A program made the position numbers and the translations under genes. A DNA stretch of 64,000 nucleotides. It comes from Cryptomeria japonica. Lineage: Eukaryota > Streptophyta > Pinopsida > Cupressales > Cupressaceae. Shown here in pieces: positions 12,057-23,172 of the stretch (positions are counted from its first letter, which is position 1; each line of letters begins with the position of its first letter). The stretch covers positions 631,262,041 through 631,326,040 of the forward strand of contig NC_081415.1 of NCBI RefSeq assembly GCF_030272615.1, written 5' to 3'. The notes under the pieces are model-generated. The model searched no databases and was not told where the DNA came from. It saw only the letters and a list, made by a program, of their open reading frames with translations.

Positions 12057-13482
12057 TTGGAAACAAATGTCCCTCAAGATCTGGATGCTGACAAATTCCA
12101 AGCCATGGTGGCTCATATGACAGGGCCTCATAACCTTACCTTTTCTAAGCATGATAAAACCTCATTGAGCCATACACACAATACTACACTCCACATTGAA
12201 GTTTTGGTCTACAAGCATCGAGTCAAAAGAGTATTAATAGATGGAGGAGTTGGACTCAATATCTGTACCTTGAAACTTATCTGTGCATTAGGCTTCTCTT
12301 AGCAATCTATTGGTCCACACAAAAAGATCACTATCAAAGCATATGATGATGAAGAGAGATCATCTAAAGGAACAGTAATGTTGCCAATTCAAGTAGGACC
12401 AATAAAAAAGGACACTATGTGTCAAGTATTAGACATAGACCTCACATATAATATCTTATTGGGTCGACCTTGGATACATGAAATGCAAGCAGTACCTTCT
12501 ACTTATGATCAGTGTGTTAAGTTCCCCTACAATGGACAAGAGATTTCTATATCAGTAGATCATAACCCTTTTCAACATTGTAATGCTATGTGGGCAGCCC
12601 AAGACAACTTGGTTCCACATAATAGAGAAAAACAAATTTCTTCGGCACCAGATATTCAACAAGACAGGTCTTAATCACTATCTATGGATTTCAAGAAGAA
12701 AATGAAAATCAAAGAGCAAGGCATGGGAGAATACTCTTTGGAACCCTTGTGTTTAGCCAACTTACCAGAATCGCCTAAATCTCATGGATTACCTACAACA
12801 TCAACACATCAAGCAACACAACCCATCACCAAGTTTGATGGCAAATTTATCCAACTAGGCACTCTAGCACATGAATAAGAGGAAAATGACATCCTTAGTT
12901 GGCTATACAAGGATGAGGAAGAAGACAGAGCGTATACTATGGAAATAGCTATACCAACACACTTGTATGAAAAAGGTTACTTAATCATGCAACAAACGGG
13001 ATATAATGGCAAAGGACCTGTCGACAAACATCAGGAAGGTGTCACAGAACCATTAGATCCTCCTTCATAATTTAGTAAAGACAAAACAGGATTGGGATAT
13101 GAACACACTCTACCACCAAGGAAGACACCAAGAAAATACCAAAAACCTCAGTGGAAGGCAAAGAAGAAATACAAGGAGGACTCATGGCAGGAAGCACTAT
13201 TTGAGTTAGCAGAGACAATACGCAAAGAACGTGAATATCAAGAATGAAAGCAACATCAAGAGAAGCCCATCAATCAAAAGAAAGAAGTGTCTACTGCAGA
13301 AGTACATCATGTTCAAGAACCAGTGTCTGACAAAGAGGAATCACCTCCTGATAATATCATTCCTCCCCAAGGAGAGCCAATATATGAGCAGATGCAAAGA
13401 GTGGAAATAGGATCTGACACAGAATCAAAGAAAACTATCAGACTTGTATCAATCATCAAAGACCTATTTTCACCCTACAACA
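12057..13482 (+). pseudogene. G1 aspartic protease and linker, interrupted by C1
   Basis: The retropepsin-like domain is encoded at about 12180-12520. The active-site segment reads VLIDGGVGLNICT, the Asp-Gly-Gly/Ala form usual in Tat elements. The flap and C-terminal parts follow, ending in NILLGRPWIHEMQAVPSTY. A stop at 12300-12302 and others at 12672, 12876 and 13066 break the frame. After the protease comes a low-complexity linker with a KTGLGYEH segment near 13085-13105, also typical of Tat polyproteins. The frame is cut at 13487 by the Copia insertion and resumes at 20127. The protease would cut the polyprotein during particle maturation. Confidence 0.85.
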
Positions 13483-13487
13483 TACCC
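13483..13487. repeat. Target site duplication of C1, left copy
   Basis: TACCC precedes the C1 5' LTR and recurs exactly at 20122-20126 after the 3' LTR. Confidence 0.95.
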
Positions 13488-14547
13488 TATTGGTATTTTG
13501 GTATGGTTTTGTCATTGATGTCACCACCTACTAAATACACCTACTTTGGAGATCCAACAACATTCACCAACAAACAATAAACTATGCAACAATTACCAAT
13601 ATATGGTTAACCAGCAGGATATAATGTTCACCGGTACCTACAATGACATGGAAGACACTTGGTAATGTCGAAGACATCATGTGGACACTTTATTTTGAAG
13701 TAATAATCATTGGTATATTCTTATTTGCATAATTGCTTTTACCGGCAAATAGGTCCAGGTTATCTAGGGTTACACCGATAGGTTTATCTTTTCCAGATCA
13801 GCATGGCACACTATGGAGATGATTTATTATTGTTGTAAATGCATTAAGCCGACATGCTCAATCGGTTATTGCATCGGATATTGTATTGTTTGTAAAATGT
13901 TTTTATTGTAATATCTTGTAGAGCCGACCTACTAAAATTGGTCTTAGGGTATGGTATAAATGTAAGATCTTATTTGTAAGATCAAGTGTGGAATGCGAAA
14001 AAGATTTAAGGGTATATGCGAGATCAAGTAGGGATATACACGAAGACATCATTTGAAGGTGAAGTTAGGTTTTTGTAGAAGCATATCAACATTACATCGG
14101 TATTGAATCCAGCATATGAAGATGCTATTTTGTGTAGTACATTCTCATTGGATTTAACCATCCAACTGTAGTCAGTGTGACTCCCATTTGTGATTGAGCA
14201 ATGAGCTCTAGGCTATTGGCCTTTTTGCATGTCAAGACCCCTCTTTGTACACTTACTATCTGTAGTAGTATCATTTGATTGTGGGTAAGGTTTCCCACCG
14301 TGGTTTTTCCCCTTACAGGGTTTCCACGTACAAATATTGGTGTCATGTGTTGTGGATGACTTTGTGCTTATGTTTCATGCATTAATTCTTACCGGTATAG
14401 CAATTTACTGTTAACACTGTCTACCGACATACTTAACTGTCTTACCGGTATTAAGCATTAAGTTGGTTAATAAGTTTTTGGTTTCAATTTATTTGACAAC
14501 TGATTCACCCCCCCCGCCCCCCCTCTTAGTTGTCTATGGGACCTACA
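13488..14547 (+). repeat. C1 5' LTR
   Basis: The LTR is 1060 bp and matches 19058-20121. It starts TATTGGTATTTTGG and ends GGGACCTACA after a run of C's near 14509-14521. A TATA box lies at 13955-13961. The part from about 14130 to 14345 shares phrases such as GAGCTCTAGG and TTGGCCTT..GCATG with the N2 LTR. Confidence 0.95.
13955..13961 (+). promoter_or_regulatory. TATA box of C1 5' LTR
   Basis: TATAAAT in the context ATGGTATAAATGTAAG is conserved at 19525-19531 in the 3' LTR. Confidence 0.55.
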
Positions 14548-14562
14548 ATTGGTATCATAACC
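14548..14562 (+). other. Primer binding site of C1
   Basis: ATTGGTATCATAACC directly abuts the LTR. It is a mutated form of the initiator-methionine tRNA site (TGGTATCAGAGC) that is intact in N2. Confidence 0.8.
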
Positions 14563-14604
14563 TAGTCCTCTTTTTGCAGAAGTTTAACAACTTGAGGAGA
14601 TCCA

Positions 14605-17600
14605 ATGTCTACTAATTCTTTTAGAAAGGATAATCCTAAACTTGATGGAACCAACTATGGGATATGGAAAATCAGAATGGAGACACATTTGAATTACATT
14701 GGTAAAGACATCTGGGAAGTTACTAAGAATGGTTATACTGTTGCTGTAGCTGGTCAGATCAACACTTTTGAGCGCATTATCAGATCAACAAATCATGGGA
14801 TTATCAGATAGGTCCACTGCAAAAGCTATCTGGGATCATTTGGAAACACTGAATGAAGGGGACTCCATAGTCAAAATTGCAAAACTTGAAAACTTCCGAG
14901 TCAGGTATGAACATCTGAAAATGGAAGAAGATGAAAGGATTTCTGCTTTTATGGAAAGAGTAAATGAAATTGTTTTGGGTATCAAATGTTGTGGAGGAAC
15001 CTTGAGTGAAGATGAGATTGTTTCAAAAATCTTAAGAGGTTTGCCACTGGCATATAAAATGAAGGTTACTGCTATAAATGAGTTGAGAACAATGCCTAAT
15101 ACATCAGTAACTAGGGATACATTGATTGGAAAACTTTTAGCTTTTGAAATTGAGGAATTTGGTCCTGTTACTACTATAAAAACTGATTTGGCCTTCAAAG
15201 CATCAACATCATCTGCTCCATCCTTTGACAAATCAGATTGGAGAGCCTTTTATGCAAGAGAACTTGAAGAAACCAGGAAGGAGAATGAAGAGCTTGAAGA
15301 ACTTGAAGCACTATTTGCAAGAAAAATGCCAAAAGGTCCAATTGGAAGTAAGTATGAAGGTAAAGCACCCTTTAAATGTTTTAACTGCAATAAGATTGGT
15401 CATATGGCTTCAAGATGCCCTGATAGACATGCTAGACTAAGAGAAGAAGCTAGAAGGACATACAAACCTAATCCTGAATATCAGAGATACGGATTTAAGA
15501 AAAACAAAGATAAATCTTGTTACATTGCTGATGAAGGTGTGACTGATGATTATGATGAGGATCCAACAGACAATGGATGGGTCTTTGTTTCTATAACAGA
15601 AGATCAACCGGTACCTATTGCTCAACCGGTAGAACAAGCCCTCGCAGCTAAAGTTGAATCAAAGGATGAATGGATTATTGACTCAGGATGCTCACATCAC
15701 ATGACTGGAGACAAAGGTAAATTCTTGAACTTTTAAGAATACAATGGAGGTTTAGTAAGATTCGGAGATGACAAAGCCTGTTCAATCAAAAGTAAGGGTT
15801 CAATATCTCTTGATGGTAAACATAACACTGACAATGTCTACTATGTTGAAGGATTAAAACATAAACTTTTAAGTGTTGGTCAATTAGTTGAGAAAGGTTT
15901 TTAGTTACAATTTAAAAATGGAAAATGCAAAATCATGAATAGAACTGGTTTGGAAATTGCAACCAGTAATCAGACTAGAAGTAATATCTTTCATTTGAAC
16001 AATAGTGAAAAGGCATGCTTAATTGCACATATAGATGAAAGTTGGCTATGGCATAGAAGACTATGTCATGTAAATTTTGATTGCATGGTAAAAATCAGTA
16101 CTTCTAAGGCAGTTAGAGATCTACCTAAAATTGTGAAACCTCATAATACAATTTGCAAGGAATGTCAATTTGGAAAACAAGTTAGAGCTAGTTTCAAAAG
16201 TATTCCAGAAAAATCCAATAATGCTCTTGATTTAATTCACATTGATTTATGTGGTCCAGCTAGAACTAAAAGCTTACAAGGTGATAGATATTTCATGCTA
16301 ATTATTGATGATTATTCTAGAATGTGCTAGGTTACTTTTCTCAGAGAAAAATCAGAAGCACTTGGGAAGTTCAAGCTATTCAAAGCAATGGTTGAAAATG
16401 AAACCGGTAAGAAAATTAAATGTTTAAGATCAGATCAAGGAGGAGAATTCACATCTAAAGATTTTAATACATTCTGTGAAGTAAATGGAATCAAAAGACA
16501 GTTATCAGCACCTCGAACACCACAACAGAATGGAGTTGTTGCAAGGAAAAACATAACTATTTTGGATGCATCAAGAAGTATGTTATCAGAAGCAAATCTA
16601 CCACATGTGTACTAGAGAGAGGCAGTAAGCACTGCTGTCTATACATTCAACAAATTTCACATCAAAGGTGAAATCGGTAAGACCCCTCATGAACTATGGT
16701 TTGGTAATACTCCTACTCTTAAGTATTTTAGAATTTTTGGAAGTAAATGTTATATTAGAAGAGATGAGTATATTGGTAAGTTTGATCCTAGAAGTGATGA
16801 AGGAATATTTCTTGGTTTTTCATCTAAGAGTAAAGCATATAGATGTTTTAATAAAAGATTAGAGAAAATTGTTGAGAGTACAAATGTAAAGATTGATGAA
16901 TAATTCAGAGGAACTTCAAGGTATATAGACTTTGAACCGGGAACATAAATTATGACAAATGAACCTACAATAAATCCACCGGTACAGAATGATGATCCAG
17001 TTACTTCGGTACTATCAGAGGATTCCACAGTAATTGAAGAACAACAACAGACTAAGACATCCCGGTATGTAAGACTGAATCATTCTGAAGATCAGATAAT
17101 TGGAAGCAAATTTAAAGGAGTCATGACAAGAGGAAGATTGGCAAATGAAGAGGTATGTCTTATTTCTCAAATTGAACCATTATCTATCAATGAGGCATGT
17201 GAAGATAAATTTTGGATTAAAGCTATGGAAGAAGAATTAGGACAAATTGAGAAAAATAATACTTGGACATTAGTTCCCCGGCCTAAAAATAAAAATGTAA
17301 TTGGAACCAAATGGGTATTTAGAAACAAACTCAATGAAGATGGTAAGGTTGTCAGAAATAAAGCAAGACTAGTGTGTAAGGGATATTCTCAGAAAGAAGG
17401 AGTTGATTACAATGAGACCTTTGCACCGGGAGCCAGAATTGAGGCAATTAGATTATTCTTGGCCTTTGCAGCTCACAAGGATTACAAAGTTTATCAAATG
17501 GATATCAAATGTGCATTTTTGAATGGAGATCTTGAAGAGGAAGTCTATATTGAACAACCTGATGGATTTTCCTTGACAGATGACAATGATATGGTTTGCA

Positions 17601-18709
17601 GATTAAGAAAAGCTCTGCATGGATTAAAACAAGCTCCAAGAGCTTGGTATGCAAGATTGAATAAGTATCTTTTAAAGATGGGTTTTACTAAAGGAAATGC
17701 AGATAGCAATTTATATTACAAAGTAATTAATGATGACATCTTGATTATGGAAGTATTTGTTGATGATATAATCTTTGGAGGAGAAGATGGATTATGCAAA
17801 GAATTTTCTCTTGAAATGCAGCATGAATTTGAAATGTCTATGATCGGAGAAATAAAATTCTTTTTACGATTGCAGATTTTACAGACTGATAAAGGCATAT
17901 TTTTCAGTCAATCTAAGTACTTGAAAGAACTACTTAAGAAATTTGGGATGGAGAACTCTAAACCGGTAAGCACACCTATGACTACAAATGGCAAATTATC
18001 TCAAAGGGATGAATCTACACCTATTAATCCAACTAGATACAAATCTATGATAGGAGGTTTACTGTATTTGACACAAACCAGACCTAATATTATGAATGCA
18101 GTATGTATAGTTTCTAGATTTTAGAGTAATCCTAGGGAAAATCATGAATCAACAGTAAAAAGGATTTTCTGGTACTTACAAGGTACAACAAATCTTGGAT
18201 TATGGTATCCTAAAGATGAAAATTTTGATTTATATGCATACATAGATGTAAATTGGGCAGGAGATGTGGATGATAGAAAAAGAACCACTGGAGGAGCATT
18301 CTTTCTTGGAATGAGATTAGTTTCTTGGTTAAGTAAGAAACAGAGTTGTACATCTTTATCAACAGCAGAATCAGAATATGTTGCAGCAGCAACAAACTGT
18401 ACACAGGTACTTTGGCTTAAGCAAATGTTGAAAGACATAAAGGTAAAATGCAAGGAACCTATTACTATATATTGTGATAACACTACAGCAATTGATATAT
18501 CTAAGAATCTAGTATTACATTCTAAAACAAAACATGTTTCTATCAAATTGAATTTTCTAAGGGAAAAAGTTGAAGAAAAGGAGATAAAACTGGTTTATGT
18601 GAATACTAAAGAACAGCTTGTAGATATTTTCACAAAACCTTTACCTAAGGAAACTTTTGAGTATCTTAGAGATCAGCTCGGAGTCTTACCTCCACCGGTA
18701 GAGAATTAG
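14605..18709 (+). pseudogene. C1 gag-pol polyprotein
   Basis: The start at 14605 (MSTNSF...) gives a UBN2-type Gag with KLDGTNYGIWKIRME. A single-base frameshift near 14770 moves into the frame used for the rest. Domains in order are: CCHC knuckle CFNCNKIGHMASRC (about 15376), protease WIIDSGCSHHMTG (about 15670), pre-integrase WHRRLCHVNF (about 16050), integrase with HIDLCGP and SDQGGEF (16230-16560), RT from WTLVPRPK (17260) with the VDDIIFGG active site (about 17760), and RNase H with STAESEYVAAA and YCDNTTAIDISKN (18360-18500). The third integrase acidic residue is Ala instead of Glu (VVARKN at about 16538). In-frame stops lie near 15734, 15903, 16328, 16613, 16900, 16947 and 18122. Lineage within Copia is not assigned. 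Confidence 0.95.
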
Positions 18710-18848
18710 ACAGTTGATGATTATCATCAACCAATAGAATTAAATGGACAAATCTTTTATTCCGGTATTTGATGAGGAAGCTACTTCTTAGGGGAGTAGT
18801 TGGTATATTGAATTGGTTGGTATTTTGTATGAACTTGACTTTTTGTGA

Positions 18849-18876
18849 CTTTGGCATTTGATGTCAAAGGGGGAGA
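18849..18876 (+). other. Upstream second polypurine-like tract of C1
   Basis: GATGTCAAAGGGGGAG lies about 190 bp before the functional tract and has the same core. The duplication also occurs in N1 and N2 (see findings). Confidence 0.6.
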
Positions 18877-19044
18877 GAAATCTATGGAAAAAGCATTATC
18901 TTTTTGGGGAGAGATTTTGGAAAAACACATTTAAGGAGAGATTGGTATTGAAAATAAATCTTTGGAGGAGATTGTTGGTTTTTGTACTTGGCATTTCTGT
19001 TTTGGCACTTTGATGGTTTTTCCATCTTGTGTTGCCATCAATGC

Positions 19045-19057
19045 CAAAGGGGGAGAT
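19045..19057 (+). other. Polypurine tract of C1
   Basis: CAAAGGGGGAGAT lies immediately before the 3' LTR TGTTGG start, where plus-strand synthesis is primed. Confidence 0.85.
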
Positions 19058-20121
19058 TGTTGGTATTTTGGTATGGTTTTGTCATTGATGTCAACACCTA
19101 CTACATACACCTACTTTGGAGATCCAACAACATTCACCAGCAAACAGTAAACTGTGCAATAGTTACCGATATATGGTTAACCGGCAAGATATAATGTTCA
19201 CCGGTACCTGCAATGACATGGAAGACACTGGGTAATGTCAAAGACATCATATGGTCACTTTATTTTGAAGTAATAATCATTGGTATATTCTTATTTACAT
19301 ATTTGCTTTTACCAGCAAATAGGTCCAGGTTATCTAGGGTTACACCGACAGGTTTATCTTTTCCAGATTAGCATGGCACGCTATGGAGATGATTTATTAT
19401 TGTTGTAAATGCATTAAGCCGACATGTTCAATCGGTTATTGCATCAGATATTGTATTGTTTGTAAAATGTTTTTATTGTAATATCTTGTAGAGCCGACCT
19501 ACTAAAATTGGTCTTAGGGTATGGTATAAATGTAAGATCTTATTTGTAAGATCAAGTGTGGAATGCGAAAAATATTTAAGGAAGGGTATATGCGAGATCA
19601 AGCAGGGATATACACGAAGACATCATTTGAAGGTGAAGTTAGGTTTTTGTAGAAGCATATCAGCATTATACCGATACTGAATCCATCATATGAAGATGCT
19701 ATTTTGTGCAGTACATTCTCATTGGATTTAACCATGCAACTGTATTCAGTGTGACTCCCATTTGTGATTGAGCAGTGAGCTCTAGGTTGTTGGCCTTTCT
19801 GCATGTGCAGACCCCTCTTTGTACACTTACTATTTGTAGTAGTATCATCTGATTGTGGGTAAGGTTTCCCACCGTGGTTTTTCCCCTTACAGGATTTCCA
19901 CGTACAAATATTGGTGTCATGTGTTGTGGATGACTTTGTGCTTATGTTTCATGCATTAATTCTTACCGGTATAGCAATTTACTATTAACACTGTCTACCG
20001 GCATACTTAACTATCTTACTGGTATTAAGAATTAAGTTGGTTAATAAGTTTTTGGTTTGAATTTATTTGACAATTGATTCACCCCCCCCCCCCCCCCTCT
20101 CAGTTGTCTCCGGGACCTACA
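19058..20121 (+). repeat. C1 3' LTR
   Basis: The LTR is 1064 bp, starts TGTTGGTATTTTGG and ends GGGACCTACA, followed by TACCC. It differs from the 5' LTR by scattered substitutions and a few small indels (for example near 19580 and in the C-run near 20085). A minus-strand open frame shared by both LTRs has no support as a gene. Confidence 0.95.
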
Positions 20122-20126
20122 TACCC

Positions 20127-20810
20127 GTCCACAGCATTGCCAGAATCTGGGATAATACCTTTGAGACCAATTCAAATGACTATGAATGGGGTAATTATTC
20201 TAATGTTACTGAAGATATTTCAGCAAATGACAGTCATACACCCATCTCTCAAGGAGAACATGACACAAAACCTAGACTACTTGAATTTGGTCCATAGAAT
20301 ATCTATGACGCCACGGAAAATGAGCATTGACATTACAAGCAAGTCTACACACAAGATGATACCATCGAAGACCTTGACAAAATCCTTAACTTATTTAATA
20401 TCTCAACCAACCACGATGATATCTCCATCCTGACACTTACAACAATTGAACTTGATCCACCCAATGGTTCTTTACCACTTATTTTTCCTGACCTCATATA
20501 CTGGGACAAACCTGAAAATCATGACATACCAATTTTCCCAAATGATGAATCCATTATCCATTACTTGTGTAACGTCAAACTAGAAACAAACTCTACCAGT
20601 GAACAAAGTAACGACATCTACATGCAGGGGAGTACCAAGTCTCTCAGTTGCAAAAATGAACAAAATAAAGAATCTACTGCTGAAAACCAGTCAATGGCAG
20701 CAATAGATCACAAAAAAGTAAAAATAAAGGACACATTTGAGGGTGAAAACCTTTTTAAGGCACCTAAAGATGGGAGACTTGACACTTTTCCTGAACATTA
20801 TCAGGAGTGA
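20127..20810 (+). pseudogene. G1 polyprotein linker between protease and RT
   Basis: This continues the G1 polyprotein after C1. The translation is acidic and low in recognisable structure. A stop lies near 20295 and the frame continues to a stop at 20808. Tat polyproteins have a long variable linker here, and the next segment (IEEEKLEFIQIFQRKVDQL, about 20897-20955) is the conserved lead-in to RT. No separate enzymatic function is implied. Confidence 0.7.
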
Positions 20811-20889
20811 ACACCCATATTGATTAAGCCCACTCAATCAATCAATATTGGTACAACAGAAGCAACCAAAAACATACACCTTGTAGAAT

Positions 20890-22300
20890 CTTTGATAGAG
20901 GAAGAAAAATTAGAGTTTATTCAAATTTTTCAAAGAAAAGTAGATCAACTTTGCTTGGTTGTATGCAGATATGCCCACGATTGATCCACAGTTAATCATG
21001 AATCACTTGTCCATTGCTCCAGGAGCTAAACCAATCAAGCAAAAATTGAGAAAAATGAATAGCACTCATGGTCAAAGTTGAGCTGAAGAAATTATTAGAC
21101 GTCAGATTTATTCGACCTATTGACTATGCTAAATGGATTTCCAACATCATACCAGTATCAAAAATAGATGGCAGTATTAGAATATGCATTGATTTTAGAG
21201 ATGTCAACAAAGCCTGTCCAAAGGATGACTTACCTTTTCCCAGTATCAACATAATTGTAGACCTCACAACAAGCCATGCAATGCTATCACTAATGGATGG
21301 TTTTTCGGGCTATAATCAAATCAAGATAGCCCCAAGGATCAAGATAGAACAATGTTTACCTATCCTTGGGGAACGTACTATTGGAATGTCATGCCTTTTG
21401 GTCTAAAGAATGCAGGAGAAACTTATCAACGAGCAATGACAACAATCTTTCATGACATGATGCATACCTTCATGGAGGACTATGTGGATGATTTACTAGC
21501 TAAATCATTTACTCAAGTAGAACATCTAAGCATCTTAGAAAATATTTTTAATAGATTGGAGAAATTCCAAGTCAGGCTCAACCCTAAGAAGTGTGTCTTC
21601 GGGGTTACATCAGGCAAGTTACTAGGCTACATAATTTCAGCTAAGGGAATTGAAGTGGATCCAGCAAAGGTACAAGCCATAATGGAGATGCCACCACCAA
21701 AGAACATCAGTCAACTTAGATCTCTACAAGGATGGCTCCAGTCCATCAGGTGATTCATTGCTCAACTAGTAGATAAAATTCTACCATTCAATCATTTGCT
21801 ACATAAAAATGTACCATTCAGATGGGAAGCCAAATGTGCAGAATCATTCTATCAAATCAAGCAATATCTAATGAACCCACCAGTTCTAGTACCGCCAATA
21901 GTAGGGAAGCCACTCATTCTCTACATTTTAACAATCGATATATCACTGGGGGCATTATTAGCACAAGAAGATCAACAAGGCAAAGAATGAGCTATCTATT
22001 ACATCAACAAGACATTAAATGGATATGAACTCAACTATACATTCATTGAGAAGGCTTGTCTAACAGTGGTATTTTATTCTTAAAAGTTTTGGCATTACAT
22101 GCTAGCTCACACAATTAAGCTGGTTGCAAAAATTGATCCTCTCAAATATTTCCTCAGCAAAGTAGCTCTTACAAGAAGATTGGCTAAATGGGTCATGATT
22201 CTTAGTGAATTTGATATCCAATACACATAGCAATGAGATATCAAAGGACAAGCAATTGCAGATCAACTAGCTGAAGCACCACTACCTGGAAAACAATCAA
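20890..22300 (+). pseudogene. G1 reverse transcriptase and RNase H
   Basis: The RT starts with ELKKLLDVRFIRPIDYAKW (about 21080) and includes the fingers motif RICIDFRDVNKACPKDD (21180-21230), the palm segment SLMDGFSGYNQI, and the active site YVDD at about 21480-21491. A frameshift near 21340 separates the palm halves. RNase H follows from about 21830 (FRWEAKCAESFYQIK) to the ADQLAEAPLP hinge near 22260. Stops near 21751, 21988, 22081 and 22230 interrupt it. The protein would copy element RNA to DNA inside the particle. The YVDD core is intact, so decay is mostly by stops and the frameshift. Confidence 0.92.
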
Positions 22301-22606
22301 TGGAGATCGAATTTTTGGATAGGGATGTTCTTGCTATTTCTACCAAACAATGGACCCTATACTTTGATGGATCCTATACTCAACATGGTTCAGGTGCTGG
22401 CATTGTGTTCATCACTCCTGATGGGCACACCATACCAAGATCTTATAGGCTCATGTTTCCATGCACAAATAATGTTGCTGAATATGAGGCACTAGTTATA
22501 GACATCAAAATGTCCATGGAATAGAGAATCACAAAATTAAAAGCACGAAGATTCACAACCAGTCATCAATCAGATCAACAATGACTATCAGACGAAGGAC
22601 GACAAG
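22300..22606 (+). pseudogene. G1 additional RNase H (Tat hallmark)
   Basis: WTLYFDGSYTQHGSGAGIVF at about 22350 and FPCTNNVAEYEALV at about 22457 are the signature of the second, archaeal-like RNase H that Tat-lineage elements acquired downstream of their own. The catalytic Asp of FDGS and Glu of AEYEAL are visible. A stop at about 22522 and loss of frame after it truncate the domain. This domain is the clearest evidence for the Tat assignment of G1. Confidence 0.88.
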
Positions 22607-23172
22607 ATGCTACCATACAAACGAATGGTGGATGATTTCAAGCAATATTTTGTACACATCACCTTTGAACAAATACTAAGGTTAGAAAATAGAGCAACTG
22701 ATGCAATGGCTACTATCGCTTCACTACTGCAAATTCTAGAGCAACAAAGTCATAACGAGTTTCTAGTAGAGCAATTGTTCTCCCCAGCCTATGACCATTC
22801 CGATTCCCATGTTATCTATGCCTTGACCGGTTCTGACTCTCCATTATACGGACCAATATATGACTATCTTAAAAAAAATATCTTACCCATTGACCTATCT
22901 CGAAACCAAAAATGCAACTTTATCTGGCAAGCCGCCCGTTATACTCTCATTGCTGATACTTTGTATCGTTGAGGTCTAGATGGTACTATTCTTCATTGCC
23001 TTGATCCTAATGAATCCGACTCCGCTTTATAAGAGCTTCATGAAGGTATCTATGGCACACATTCAAGTGGTCCTACTCTTGCTAAAAACTTCTAAGAATG
23101 AGATATTACTAGCCGACAATGGAAAAATACTCTTACCATTTTGCAAAGAAGTGTCCTAAATGCCAAATCCAT
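22607..23172 (+). pseudogene. G1 integrase N-terminal zinc-binding stub
   Basis: After a spacer (ENRATDAMATIASLLQ, about 22685) the sequence encodes the lead-in YTLIADTLYR and the HHCC zinc-binding region: a His-rich ELHEGIYGTHSS part near 23035 and the C-terminal KKCPKCQIH at about 23145-23170. At 23172/23173 the homology stops and N1 begins. The whole integrase catalytic core is missing from G1 in this window. Several stops (22970, 23030, 23095) are also present. Confidence 0.85.

Larger units (their letters stand above)
13488..20121 (+). mobile_element. C1: full-length Ty1/Copia retrotransposon nested in G1
   Basis: This 6634-bp element is bounded by LTRs of 1060 and 1064 bp and flanked by a perfect TACCC duplication. 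The domain order gag, protease, integrase, reverse transcriptase, RNase H is diagnostic of Ty1/Copia. It has a degenerate initiator-Met primer site (TTGGTATCATAACC) and a CCAAAGGGGGAGAT polypurine tract. The left LTR has lost the canonical TG (TATTGG against TGTTGG in the right LTR). The element splits the G1 polyprotein between protease and RT, so it inserted after G1. It carries one frameshift and several stops, so it is not autonomous today. Confidence 0.97.

Noticed and set aside
14125-14346. Minus-strand 73-codon frame repeated at 19699-19920
   Set aside because: It is the same stretch of the two C1 LTRs; duplication is due to LTR structure.
14836-15231. 131-codon minus-strand open frame
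   Set aside because: It is the complement of the C1 gag coding region, which has clear domain support on the plus strand.
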